From the NCBI GenBank assembly GCA_024760525.1, contig CP060500.1:62001-126000 (forward strand): 64,000 nt of DNA, written 5' to 3'. The notes beneath the pieces were generated by a model that saw only the letters and a program-made list of their open reading frames with translations, had not been told where the DNA came from and did not search any database. This DNA comes from Nitrospira sp. GTDB taxonomy: Bacteria; Nitrospirota; Nitrospiria; Nitrospirales; Nitrospiraceae. Below are positions 17,201 through 24,937 of the stretch, one piece after another. How positions within the stretch are numbered: the first letter of the stretch is position 1; every line of letters begins with the position of its first letter. The translations under genes were made by a program, and so were the position numbers.

Positions 17201-18448
17201 TCACGCCACCCAACAGCCCGGCTGATTGGGCGTGCCTGCAACCGCCTCGCCCGGGACTGTGGCCAGCAGTTGGTAGTGGCCCAGGCCCAGCTCCTTACCA
17301 TAGGCTTTCCCCACGAGCACGTCCTGCACATGTTGGTGATCCGAGGCGCGGAAGTAGGAGCGGCCCTCCTTCAGCCCGTCGAACTCATGGCCCTCCAGCG
17401 CCCTGATGACCGCCTGCGTGTCGGTCGTGCCGGCCCGTTGGATCGCTTCCAGAATCTGCGTCATCGCCGCATAGCCGTGGTAGCAGCGGGAGGTCGGAGT
17501 ATGTTGATACTTGTCGATCACCCCTTGGATAAATCGTCGAGAGCTGTCGCTCGGGACTTTCGGGTCCCAGATCAACCCCCAAATCCCCGCGTTGTGGGCA
17601 TAGCCGAGCGGGCGGCCAATCTGTTCGCCGCTGATCATTCCACCGACACCGATGTGCTCTTTGGCTAACCCTGCTGTTGTGTAGGCCTTCAGCGCGTGAA
17701 CTAGATCCCAGCCGTAGAGATTCAGAATCACGGCGCTGGGGTTTGCAGATTTGGCTTGAGCCAACGGTGCGGCGAAGTCGGTGGACCCGAAGGGTGTGCT
17801 GACCGAGCCAAGCACGTCGCCCCCTGCGGCCAGGAGGGTGTCGGCCATGGCCTGTTCTGCGGCCCGCCCGTCCATCGTCTCAGCCGTAACCATGAACCAG
17901 CGATTCCCGTAGGTCTTCACGAGATGGGGCGTGATGGCCCTGGACAACATCCGGGCACTCGGCATGAAGACGAACGTGTGCGAGTTGCACCCGGCCCCTG
18001 TCAGCTCCTGCACATGCGCGCCGGTCACCATGAAGAGCGTATTCTCCTTCTTGGCCAGGTCAGAAACGGCGAGTGCGACCTCTCCATTGAAGGTGCCCAT
18101 GAGGACATCCACGCGGTCTTCCTTGATAAACGTGGTGGCGGCTTTCAATGCGGTCTGAACGTTCGAGGCGTCGTCGGCTTCCAGAATCGCGATCTGACGT
18201 CCTAACACCCCGCCATCCTTGTTGAAGCGATCCACTGCCACGGTCGCCCCATGAACGTCGTGGACCGAGGAGGTGTTATAGGGGCCGGACAGCGGGTCGA
18301 GGATGCCGATCTTGATGGATTCGCCTGCGTAAGCGACGCGTGGTCCGGGTGGCAGTCCCAACCCCTGCGCGGCTAGATTGCCGAACGCGAGTGTGCCGCC
18401 GGTCGCCGCCGCCAGCTGCAAAAATTGCCTGCGAGACATCGTATCCAT
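17201..18448 (-). CDS. Tat-exported ABC solute-binding protein (amide/urea/branched-chain type)
   Basis: 415 residues. The Tat signal is SRRQFLQLAAATGG. The mature protein is a type I periplasmic binding fold (IKIGILDPLSGPYNTSSVHDVHGATVAVDRFNKDGGVLGR), closest to the urea/short-chain amide or LivJ-like group (DVLGSVSTPFGSTDFAAPLAQAKSANPSAVILNLYGWD). No permease or ATPase genes are nearby, so it may be a sensor or an orphan binding protein. It is in the row downstream of the sigma54 promoter. Confidence 0.85.
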   Translation of the reverse strand: MDTMSRRQFLQLAAATGGTLAFGNLAAQGLGLPPGPRVAYAGESIKIGILDPLSGPYNTSSVHDVHGATVAVDRFNKDGGVLGRQIAILEADDASNVQTALKAATTFIKEDRVDVLMGTFNGEVALAVSDLAKKENTLFMVTGAHVQELTGAGCNSHTFVFMPSARMLSRAITPHLVKTYGNRWFMVTAETMDGRAAEQAMADTLLAAGGDVLGSVSTPFGSTDFAAPLAQAKSANPSAVILNLYGWDLVHALKAYTTAGLAKEHIGVGGMISGEQIGRPLGYAHNAGIWGLIWDPKVPSDSSRRFIQGVIDKYQHTPTSRCYHGYAAMTQILEAIQRAGTTDTQAVIRALEGHEFDGLKEGRSYFRASDHQHVQDVLVGKAYGKELGLGHYQLLATVPGEAVAGTPNQPGCWVA

Positions 18449-18547
18449 GGGTCATCGCTCTGATTGTGAGGCGCGGTTGTGTACGCATGCAGAACCTGTA
18501 TATGCCAGCCCGCCCGGATCACAAGCGGGCTGTCGCGCCGGTGCCGT

Positions 18548-19147
18548 TCATGTGTTATGGGCTCGCAGTTGCGTCTCGAGTTCGAGTATCCGCTTTCGCA
18601 GCGGCTCTGCCAGTTCTTCGACCTCACCAATCGAGTAGCGGGGTGTGATGTATTTCGGGCAGTTCCAGTCGAACGAGACGACATCGATAAAGACCAGGCG
18701 CTCCACGCTCGACCGCATGGTCGAATCGGCGATCTGCGCGACGAGTTCCAAATGGAGGCGGGCGTCCTCGACGCGGGCATGACCAAGGATTTTCAGCCGC
18801 GCGCGGTTCTTGTAGTCCATGAGAAACAACGCGACGCGGTCGTTCACGGAGACGTTGCCGGTCGTGAGCAATTGCCGATTTCCTTTGTAATCGGCGAACG
18901 CCAGAGTTGTTTCGTCGATGACTCGCACAAATCCCTGAGGGCCCCCGCGATGCTGGATGTAGGGCCATCCGCTTTCGCTGATGGACCCCAGATAGAAGCT
19001 GTCTCGCGTCGCAATGAACTCGACCTCGGCCTGGCTGAGCGGGTCCCGTTCGGGTGCGCCGGTGATCACGCCCGTGCGCCCATAATACTGCTTCTGTGCG
19101 CGGCACACTGAATCCGTAAACATCAGATCGAGATATTTTGTTGCCAT
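18548..19147 (-). CDS. Pyridoxamine 5'-phosphate oxidase-like flavin/F420-type protein
   Basis: 199 residues; ATG 19147 is taken because AAGGGGG lies about seven bases upstream (ATG 19150 is equally possible). Split-barrel PPOX fold: RDPLSQAEVEFIATRDSFYLGSISESGWPYIQHRGGPQGFVRVIDETTLAFADYKGNRQLLTTGNVSVNDRVALFLMDYKNRARLKILGHARVED. This matches the pyridoxamine oxidase-related stress proteins that reduce small molecules with flavin. It sits between DsrE and solute-binding genes in the sigma54-linked row. Confidence 0.85.
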   Translation of the reverse strand: MATKYLDLMFTDSVCRAQKQYYGRTGVITGAPERDPLSQAEVEFIATRDSFYLGSISESGWPYIQHRGGPQGFVRVIDETTLAFADYKGNRQLLTTGNVSVNDRVALFLMDYKNRARLKILGHARVEDARLHLELVAQIADSTMRSSVERLVFIDVVSFDWNCPKYITPRYSIGEVEELAEPLRKRILELETQLRAHNT

Positions 19148-19219
19148 CATTTTCCCCCTTGCAGGTATCAGCCCTCTGGCGGCCAAGAGTCCGCTCCTGG
19201 CCGCCTCACAGAGCGAGTC

Positions 19220-19594
19220 TCAAAATACGATCGTCTGCCACCCGTCCGCCATATATTGGCGCAGGCTCAAGAGTCCGGACGTTCCGGCTAGGGCATTGTC
19301 TTTCTTCAGCGGCACACCGCACGCCTCCACACCGTCTTTGGCCCCAAAGACATCTGCGCATCCGCAGGAGGCACCCTGCACGACGTCACGCACCGCGTTA
19401 TAGAGGCCGTTGGCCGGGTGCGTCAGCTTCGTAAGTTCCGCCGGCCACCGCGTGCCGGCACCGTTGAACATCACGGCCACCTCGTCTCCCTTCTGTTTGC
19501 TTTCGGCTGCGAGCGCCAGCGCGTTAAAGACTCGCCCGAGCGCTTCCTCTGAGCCGCTCTTCGGATCCGACACGATAATGATGGCTGTTTTCAT
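19220..19594 (-). CDS. DsrE-family small redox protein
   Basis: 124 residues from ATG 19594 (AAGGAGA upstream). DsrE-like Rossmann-type fold with conserved Cys: GASCGCADVFGAKDGVEACGVPL. It is clearly paralogous to the DsrE protein at 24546, which has the pattern C-x-x-C then ACGV. DsrE proteins carry sulfur or act in thiol redox reactions. It is 45 bases after the isochorismatase-like gene, in the same row. Confidence 0.8.
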   Translation of the reverse strand: MKTAIIIVSDPKSGSEEALGRVFNALALAAESKQKGDEVAVMFNGAGTRWPAELTKLTHPANGLYNAVRDVVQGASCGCADVFGAKDGVEACGVPLKKDNALAGTSGLLSLRQYMADGWQTIVF

Positions 19595-19638
19595 GGGTTC
19601 TCCTTGGTTAGAGATGGTGAGACTATTGATGCGAATCA

Positions 19639-20442
19639 TTACTTGAGCGCCGAGAGAATCTTGACCGTCTGCGCTGTGCTCCATACATCACTTGCAATCA
19701 AGCGGAAGTTCACAAATGCCGCTTCATAGCCATCGAACCCTGGCAGCTTGGCGGCTGCCGTGGCATCGGTGACCACGACGACCGCGAATCCCTGTTCCAG
19801 CAGTTCGCGCAGATGCGATTCCGTGCAGAGATTCGCCGACATCCCGGCGAGGATCACTTGGCTGATATCGGCTTTGCGGAGTTGCAGAATCAGATCGTTC
19901 GTCTCGGGCCCGTACACTTTGTGCGGGCTGGTCACGACCGTACGGCCGTCTTCGATATAGGGTTTGTAGCGGTCCAGCCAGTCGGCGCCCGATCCGGCCA
20001 ACCCCTCCTGCGTCAACGCTCCCTTACGATCGAACATCCCGATGTTGTGCATGAGTACTTCCAAGGCGCCGCCGAACTTCCACTGGTGGTCATGCGGATA
20101 GTAATAGTGCGGGCTGACGAAGACCGGCACGTCGCTCGCTTTGGCTGTTTTGAAGAGACTCTCAATGTTCTCGACCGTGTGGTTCTCCTGCACACTCTGG
20201 CCGACGACGCCCCAGGCCACTCCCTTCGGGCTGAGGAAATCGTTGTGGGGATCGGTGATCACCACGGCCACCCGGCCCTTCTTGGGTGTCAGGCCGGGCC
20301 GAGGGATCGGTGCATCCTCCCGTGGCCCGGCATAGTGTGACACGGTCGGTGTCGGGTCCTGTGCGTACACAGCGGATGGTAGGGGAAGACTCACGACAAC
20401 AGCCGTGAGGGACGAGATGATTAAACCAATGAACGGGGTCAT
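19639..20442 (-). CDS. Exported isochorismatase-like cysteine hydrolase
   Basis: 267 residues from ATG 20442 (AAAGGA upstream); a signal peptide ends near VYAQD. Catalytic triad of the family: Asp in VVITDPHNDFLSPKG, Lys in SPHKVYGPETNDLI, and Cys in ILAGMSANLCTESHLRELLEQG. Such enzymes hydrolyse amides or ethers of small molecules; the signal peptide makes it periplasmic, which is unusual. It is second in the row after the AhpD-like gene. Confidence 0.85.
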   Translation of the reverse strand: MTPFIGLIISSLTAVVVSLPLPSAVYAQDPTPTVSHYAGPREDAPIPRPGLTPKKGRVAVVITDPHNDFLSPKGVAWGVVGQSVQENHTVENIESLFKTAKASDVPVFVSPHYYYPHDHQWKFGGALEVLMHNIGMFDRKGALTQEGLAGSGADWLDRYKPYIEDGRTVVTSPHKVYGPETNDLILQLRKADISQVILAGMSANLCTESHLRELLEQGFAVVVVTDATAAAKLPGFDGYEAAFVNFRLIASDVWSTAQTVKILSALK

Positions 20443-20505
20443 GATGGCATCCTTTCTAGGTATTGATGAAGGTACATTCCTTGACACGCGACGCATTTTC
20501 CGCCT

Positions 20506-21075
20506 CTAGCTGCAGGCGCCAGAAGAAGCGGCGCACCCGCTCGTGAGCGTGACCTCCGGGAAGTCGATGACGGTCCCTGCCACATGATTGATGTAATTGC
20601 TGAAGATATTCAGCGCGACATGGGCGACCGTTTCCACGATCTCAGCGTCGGTCAGTCCGGCCTGACGCGCTTGTTTGATCTCTGCCTCCCCGAGTTCTCC
20701 CCGCTGCACCACGATGCTCTGTGCGAGTTTCAAGATGGCATCGGTGCGCGGGTCCACAGCCGCAGCCAGCCGGGCATCGGCGAGGTCCTGCTGGGTCAAG
20801 CCAAGCTTGCCGCCAATGAACGAGTGGGCGCTGAGACAATAGGCGCAGTGATTGGTCTCGGCGACCGTGAGCGCAATCTGTTCGCGAAGCTTTGGGGAGA
20901 AGCTTCCGTCCGCGAGCGCGGCATTGAAGCTGAGGTAGCCTTGGAGCGCAGCTGGAGCGTTCCCCAAGACTCGAACGAGATTGGGGACCACACCCAACTT
21001 TTTCTGGACGCCCTCGAAGAGCGCCTTGGCAGGTCCGGTGGTTGTCTGTGGGTCAAGTTGTGCGATGCGAGTCAT
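20506..21075 (-). CDS. Carboxymuconolactone decarboxylase (AhpD-like) family protein
   Basis: 189 residues. Active-site motif Cys77-AY-Cys80-x3-His84 (NHCAYCLSAH), then a helical bundle ending FSNYINHVAGT. An additional C-terminal Cys group (SGCAASSGACS) is unique among the three paralogues here. It is the first gene after the -24/-12 promoter and so the primary target of the divergent sigma54 activator. Confidence 0.88.
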   Translation of the reverse strand: MTRIAQLDPQTTTGPAKALFEGVQKKLGVVPNLVRVLGNAPAALQGYLSFNAALADGSFSPKLREQIALTVAETNHCAYCLSAHSFIGGKLGLTQQDLADARLAAAVDPRTDAILKLAQSIVVQRGELGEAEIKQARQAGLTDAEIVETVAHVALNIFSNYINHVAGTVIDFPEVTLTSGCAASSGACS

Positions 21076-21140
21076 GATGCCTCCTTGGGTGGTTGCTAAG
21101 TTCGACCGCGTCGAGATTGTCGCGGTTCACCTTGACTTGA

Positions 21141-21155
21141 GCAGATAGGATGCCA
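21141..21155 (-). promoter_or_regulatory. Sigma54 -24/-12 promoter
   Basis: On the minus strand the sequence is TGGCATCCTATCTGC, i.e. the GG of -24 and GC of -12 with the required ten bases between, and the usual TGGCA start. It lies 65-80 bases upstream of the AhpD-like gene at 21075 and about 70 bases downstream of the 29-bp palindrome at 21225, the normal geometry for a sigma54 enhancer and promoter. Confidence 0.7.
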
Positions 21156-21224
21156 TGATGGCCTGTGGTGATAAGCCTCTGATAAACAATGATTAGCATA
21201 GATTCAGACCAGCGTTGATTCGTT

Positions 21225-21253
21225 ACGAGTATTCGTAATCTACGAATACTCGT
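21225..21253. promoter_or_regulatory. 29-bp palindromic enhancer for the sigma54 activator
   Basis: Two 13-bp arms, ACGAGTATTCGTA and its exact complement, flank a 3-base centre (ATC). Each arm is itself nearly palindromic (ACGA...TCGT), so it could hold two activator dimers. It is ~70 bp upstream of the sigma54 promoter and 35 bp before the activator's own start, implying activation of the operon and self-control. Confidence 0.7.
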
Positions 21254-21287
21254 TGCTTCTTCGGTTGAGATTTCGTAGTGTCGTCCC

Positions 21288-22886
21288 ATGGACACACAGC
21301 AACTTCCTCAGGTCATGGTCGCGACAGCGCGTCAGCGCGGTCTTTGTGATGTACTCAGGACGATCACCCATGGGATCGCCCAATGCCCCAACACAGTCCT
21401 GATCCGCATCTGGCTTGCCGAGCCAGATATCCTCTGCGACCTGTGCCGAAGTCGGGAGGATGCCTCCGAAAGTCAGCGATCTCTGCACCTCGTCGCCAGT
21501 GCCGGCATTCCCCGTGATCCACAGGCCGACTATGGCCGTCTCGACGGCTCCTTTCACCGGTTTCCTATCGGAGATCGCAAAATAGGGCGCGTGGCCGCAA
21601 CAGGAGAACCTCTCTGGCTGGCCGGGCTGCAGGGCAACGAAGAGTGGATGGCGCACCCGGCTTGGTTTACGCGAGAGGGTGTCAGGACGTTTGCGGCGCA
21701 GCCCTTGATCTTCCAGGACGAGATCCTCGGAGTCCTGGGGCTCTTCGACCGCGGCTTGCTCAACGAGGAAGCCTTCGAGTGGCTCCGCATCTTCGCCGAC
21801 TACGCGGCGGTGAGTATCGCGAACGCCAAGGCGTATGAAGAGATCGATGTCCTGCGGGCTCGTTTGGAAGAAGAGAACCTCTATCTGCGCGAAGAAGTGA
21901 CCGCCGCCCTTGGGATGGGAGAATTCGTGGGCGAGAGCCAGGCCCTGCAGCACGTCCTGCGTCAGGTGGAGTTGGTCGCTCCCACTGACGCAGCGGTCTT
22001 GATTACCGGTGAGAGCGGGACGGGCAAGGAACTCGTTGCCCGCGCAATTCATGACCGCAGTCCACGCAAGGACCGGGCCCTAATCAAGGTGAACTGCAGT
22101 GCCGTACCGGATGCCCTATTCGAGAGCGAATTTTTCGGTCATGTGAAAGGCGCCTTTACCGGAGCGCTGGCCGATCGCCCGGGCCGTTTCGAAATGGCCG
22201 ATCATGGCACCCTCTTCCTCGATGAAATCGGGGAGGTGCCGCTCCCGATGCAGGCAAAGCTCCTCCGCGTGATCCAAGAGCGCGAATTCGAGCGTGTCGG
22301 CGACACCCGCACACGCCACGTGGATGTCCGAATCCTCGCCGCGACCAATCGAGACCTGAAGCACGAGGTCGACGCCGGTCGCTTTCGCCAAGATCTCTAC
22401 TATCGACTCAGCGTCTTCCCGCTTCACATTCCTCCGCTTCGTGAACGCCGTGAAGACATTCCGAAGCTGGCGGCCCATTTCATCGCTCAGAGCGCCAAAC
22501 GCATGAACCGCCGTGTCCCGCGCCTGACTCAAGGGGTCTTGAGCCAACTGGCCGCCCATAGCTGGCCGGGAAATGTGCGCGAGCTCCAAAACGTCGTTGA
22601 GCGTGCCGTCATCCTTTCCCCAGGCCGCACCCTGGACATTCATCTCCAATCCGCTCCCTCCCGTGCCCCTGGGGCGCCATCCGCCCCGGCTCCCTCAGCA
22701 GCGCAGATAGCGACCCGACAAGAGTGGAGGGGGCACGAGCGGGAGAACATCGCGCAAGCCTTGCGCCTCACCAAGGGGAAGATATTTGGAACACACGGTG
22801 CCGCCGCGTTGTTGGGCATGAAACCGACGACGCTCGCATCGCGCATCAAAGCGCTCGGGATCAAGAAAACGAAACCGGATCTCTGA
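21288..22886 (+). CDS. GAF-domain sigma54-dependent transcription activator (NorR/FhlA-like)
   Basis: 532 residues: GAF sensor domain (~20-180, with CDLC at 50-53), a coiled linker (EEIDVLRARLEEENLYLREEV), AAA+ domain with Walker A GESGTGKE (241-248), the sigma54-contacting loop GAFTGA (288-293), Walker B LFLDE (309-313), and a Fis-type HTH near the C-terminus (FGTHGAAALLGMKPTTLASRIKALGI). The sensor Cys could bind metal or react with an oxidant, but this is inference. It is divergent from the minus-strand redox row whose promoter carries -24/-12 elements. Confidence 0.92.
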   Translation: MDTQQLPQVMVATARQRGLCDVLRTITHGIAQCPNTVLIRIWLAEPDILCDLCRSREDASESQRSLHLVASAGIPRDPQADYGRLDGSFHRFPIGDRKIGRVAATGEPLWLAGLQGNEEWMAHPAWFTREGVRTFAAQPLIFQDEILGVLGLFDRGLLNEEAFEWLRIFADYAAVSIANAKAYEEIDVLRARLEEENLYLREEVTAALGMGEFVGESQALQHVLRQVELVAPTDAAVLITGESGTGKELVARAIHDRSPRKDRALIKVNCSAVPDALFESEFFGHVKGAFTGALADRPGRFEMADHGTLFLDEIGEVPLPMQAKLLRVIQEREFERVGDTRTRHVDVRILAATNRDLKHEVDAGRFRQDLYYRLSVFPLHIPPLRERREDIPKLAAHFIAQSAKRMNRRVPRLTQGVLSQLAAHSWPGNVRELQNVVERAVILSPGRTLDIHLQSAPSRAPGAPSAPAPSAAQIATRQEWRGHERENIAQALRLTKGKIFGTHGAAALLGMKPTTLASRIKALGIKKTKPDL

Positions 22887-22955
22887 TCTCCCAATCTCCG
22901 ACCTGTGCGGCAACAGTCCGCAACGGCTTGGTTCCTGTTCAGCGACGTACGCGTC

Positions 22956-23519
22956 TCAGCCGACGGTCTTGGCCTGCGCCTTCCATGCTTGCGCTGAAAA
23001 TTGTGGATCAAGCGGCGTGTGCGCGATGTGATTCACATAATTGCTCAACGTCTTGAGGGCCACGATCGTCAACACGTCTAGCAGCTGTCGCTGTCCGTAT
23101 CCCGCTGCTGCGAAGAACTCCAGATCGTCCTCTGGTACCCAACCGCGATGATGCAGAATGGACAGCACCAACGTGCGAAGCGCATTGAGTTTCCGGTCGG
23201 AAAGCGGGTGCTGCGAGCGCAGCGCGTCAAGCACATCCTCGGGCATGTGGACCATCTGGGCCACCGTGGAATGGGCTCCCACACAGTAGGCACAATCGTT
23301 CGCGGCGCTGACGGCCAGCGTCACGACCTGCTGTTCCACCGGCGTGAGGGCGCTCTGCTCCAGCGCCTTGTTGATGGCCGCGTAGGCCTGGACCGCCGTG
23401 GGTGACTCGGCCAGCACGCCGTACAAATTTGGCACAAATCCGTATTTCTTTGCGGTGGCTTCGAGTGTCGCCCGCGATGCCTCCGGTGCCGTCTCCTCCG
23501 TATGAACCTGAAACTTCAT
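22956..23519 (-). CDS. Carboxymuconolactone decarboxylase (AhpD-like) family protein
   Basis: 187 residues, motif Cys76-AY-Cys79-x3-His83 (NDCAYCVGAH), with AKKYGFVPNLYGVLAESP at the N-terminus as in the protein at 9725. Last gene of a minus-strand row that begins with two zinc-ribbon proteins and a tautomerase. The predicted role is thiol-peroxidase-like detoxification; substrate unknown. Confidence 0.87.
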   Translation of the reverse strand: MKFQVHTEETAPEASRATLEATAKKYGFVPNLYGVLAESPTAVQAYAAINKALEQSALTPVEQQVVTLAVSAANDCAYCVGAHSTVAQMVHMPEDVLDALRSQHPLSDRKLNALRTLVLSILHHRGWVPEDDLEFFAAAGYGQRQLLDVLTIVALKTLSNYVNHIAHTPLDPQFSAQAWKAQAKTVG

Positions 23520-23547
23520 GATGACCCTCCTTCGTGGTATTAACCGG

Positions 23548-23769
23548 TTACTTCCCCTGCGCAGCCATGTGTTTCAACGCCTCAGTCGTGACAGGTGAGC
23601 CGCCGACACCCCACTGACCCGACGGAACTTCCTCTACGATGACCCACGTGACGGGCCGCACCCCTTCTCCCTCTACGGAGACGATCGCGTCCGTGACCTT
23701 GCGGATCAGCTCCTGTTTCTGCTCCAGACTGAGAAACCCGCTGAGCCCTTTCAATTGTGCAAGTGGCAT
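23548..23769 (-). CDS. 4-oxalocrotonate tautomerase-like protein
   Basis: 73 residues from ATG 23769 with GGGAG upstream. It keeps the catalytic Pro after Met (MPLAQLKG), the GLSGFLSLEQKQELIRKVTDAIVSVEG helix, and VTWVIVEEVPSGQWGVGG of the 4-OT family. It probably tautomerises or hydrates small unsaturated carbonyls. A longer frame upstream is not protein-like. It is 28 bases upstream of the AhpD-like gene. Confidence 0.85.
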   Translation of the reverse strand: MPLAQLKGLSGFLSLEQKQELIRKVTDAIVSVEGEGVRPVTWVIVEEVPSGQWGVGGSPVTTEALKHMAAQGK

Positions 23770-23852
23770 ATGGTCACTCCCTTCTCTTGATATGTGAGCT
23801 TCTTGTTCTACAGCCCATGATTCCAGAGGTTTCGCAAAGCGGGACACTCGTA

Positions 23853-24050
23853 TTACCCGTATACCGGCACACTGCGATGGTCGAGATGATACCGCGTCCG
23901 GCACGCAAGGCATCGCACGATCCAGAGACATCCATCGGGGTAGTAATCGCACTGGAGCATCGGAACCAGCTCGTGCACGCCGCAGGCCGGACAGGGCAGT
24001 TCGTGAAGTTGAATGCGCAATGCCATGACCGTGTCGTCTTGGGCTGTCAT
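23853..24050 (-). CDS. Small zinc-ribbon protein
   Basis: 65 residues from ATG 24050 (GAGGTGG upstream). Cys pairs CPAC and CLAC (LPCPACGVHEL ... IVRCLACRTRYHL) form a zinc ribbon. No catalytic domain is attached. Start at 24050 is preferred over 24077 because of the ribosome site. It follows another zinc-ribbon gene by 30 bases and precedes the tautomerase by 83 bases. Confidence 0.68.
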   Translation of the reverse strand: MTAQDDTVMALRIQLHELPCPACGVHELVPMLQCDYYPDGCLWIVRCLACRTRYHLDHRSVPVYG

Positions 24051-24080
24051 ACGCCACCTCCTCAATGTGTCCGTCACATC

Positions 24081-24293
24081 TCATGCGGTCACGAGCCGTG
24101 GCATGCAAGGACTGGAACCCGTGAGCGGCGCGCACGCATTCGTCAAACGGCGTCTGTTTTCGAGAATCGCCGTATCGACAATGTCACCGCAGAGCAGGCA
24201 ACGATAGCCATCTGCGCAGAGATCACTGCTCATCCCTTGAAGATCGACAATCCGCTCGCTGACCATCAGACCATTGCATCTCGTGCAAGTCAT
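24081..24293 (-). CDS. Small zinc-ribbon protein
   Basis: 70 residues from ATG 24293, which has a strong AAGGAGG. The N-terminal CTRCNG and central CLLCGD pairs make a ribbon-like metal site (TCTRCNGLMVSERIVDL ... DGYRCLLCGDIVD); two more Cys occur in the tail. Similar short proteins are frequent in Nitrospira-like genomes. First gene of the minus-strand row that ends with the AhpD-like gene. Confidence 0.72.
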   Translation of the reverse strand: MTCTRCNGLMVSERIVDLQGMSSDLCADGYRCLLCGDIVDTAILENRRRLTNACAPLTGSSPCMPRLVTA

Positions 24294-24367
24294 GGCGCAC
24301 CTCCTTGTGAGCGATAGATATGTTCGCATCCTGAGCGTGATCCTATGCGCAGTCTCGCCGATCTTCT

Positions 24368-24381
24368 GTAAGGCGCCTTAC
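24368..24381. promoter_or_regulatory. GTAAGGCGCCTTAC palindrome
   Basis: A perfect 14-bp palindrome in the 252-base gap between the divergent zinc-ribbon gene and DsrE gene. It may be an operator. I could not assign a regulator, and no other copy was noticed. Confidence 0.35.
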
Positions 24382-24545
24382 GAGTTTCCGCAATATTCAT
24401 CCGTTTACTTGTAATCCAGCCCACAGATCCTCTGGGTAGGCCTACAGTAGAGTGGAGATCATCGCAGCATGAGGCCGCTTTCTCACCACTCATGAGGCGG
24501 AGATCGTTCTCGTGATTCACCTGTTCGTGATGAAAGGAGTGCCGC

Positions 24546-24902
24546 ATGTCCAAAGTGGCGATTGTGGTATTAGCCGACACCGACACCCATGAAGGATTGG
24601 GGCGTGTGGTGAACGCGCTGGAAGCCGTCAAAGAGTTCAAGGACGGCCACGATGACGTGCAACTCATTTTTGATGGAGCAGGCCCCAAGTGGATTCCGGA
24701 ACTGGAGAAGTCCGATCACATGGCACACAGCCTTTATGTTGCAGTGAAGGACCGGATCGGAGGCGCATGCGAGTTTTGCGCGGGAGCCTTTGGCGTGAAG
24801 GAAAAAGTGGTTGCCTGCGGCGTGAAGCTGACAGGGGAGTATGACGGACATCCGAGCTTCAGGAAACTCGTGGCGCAGGGGTATCAGGTCATCACGTTCT
24901 AA
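24546..24902 (+). CDS. DsrE-family small redox protein
   Basis: 118 residues (AAAGGAG upstream). Paralogue of the protein at 19220: GLGRVVNALEAV, LIFDGAGPKWIPEL, then Cys in GGACEFCAGAFGVKEKVVACGVKL. The Cys-x-x-Cys plus a third Cys suggest thiol/sulfane redox work. It is isolated between a divergent zinc-ribbon row and the convergent cusA gene. Confidence 0.8.
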   Translation: MSKVAIVVLADTDTHEGLGRVVNALEAVKEFKDGHDDVQLIFDGAGPKWIPELEKSDHMAHSLYVAVKDRIGGACEFCAGAFGVKEKVVACGVKLTGEYDGHPSFRKLVAQGYQVITF

Positions 24903-24937
24903 GCTGGCCTGTCCGACGGGTATGCCTCGGACTTTGG

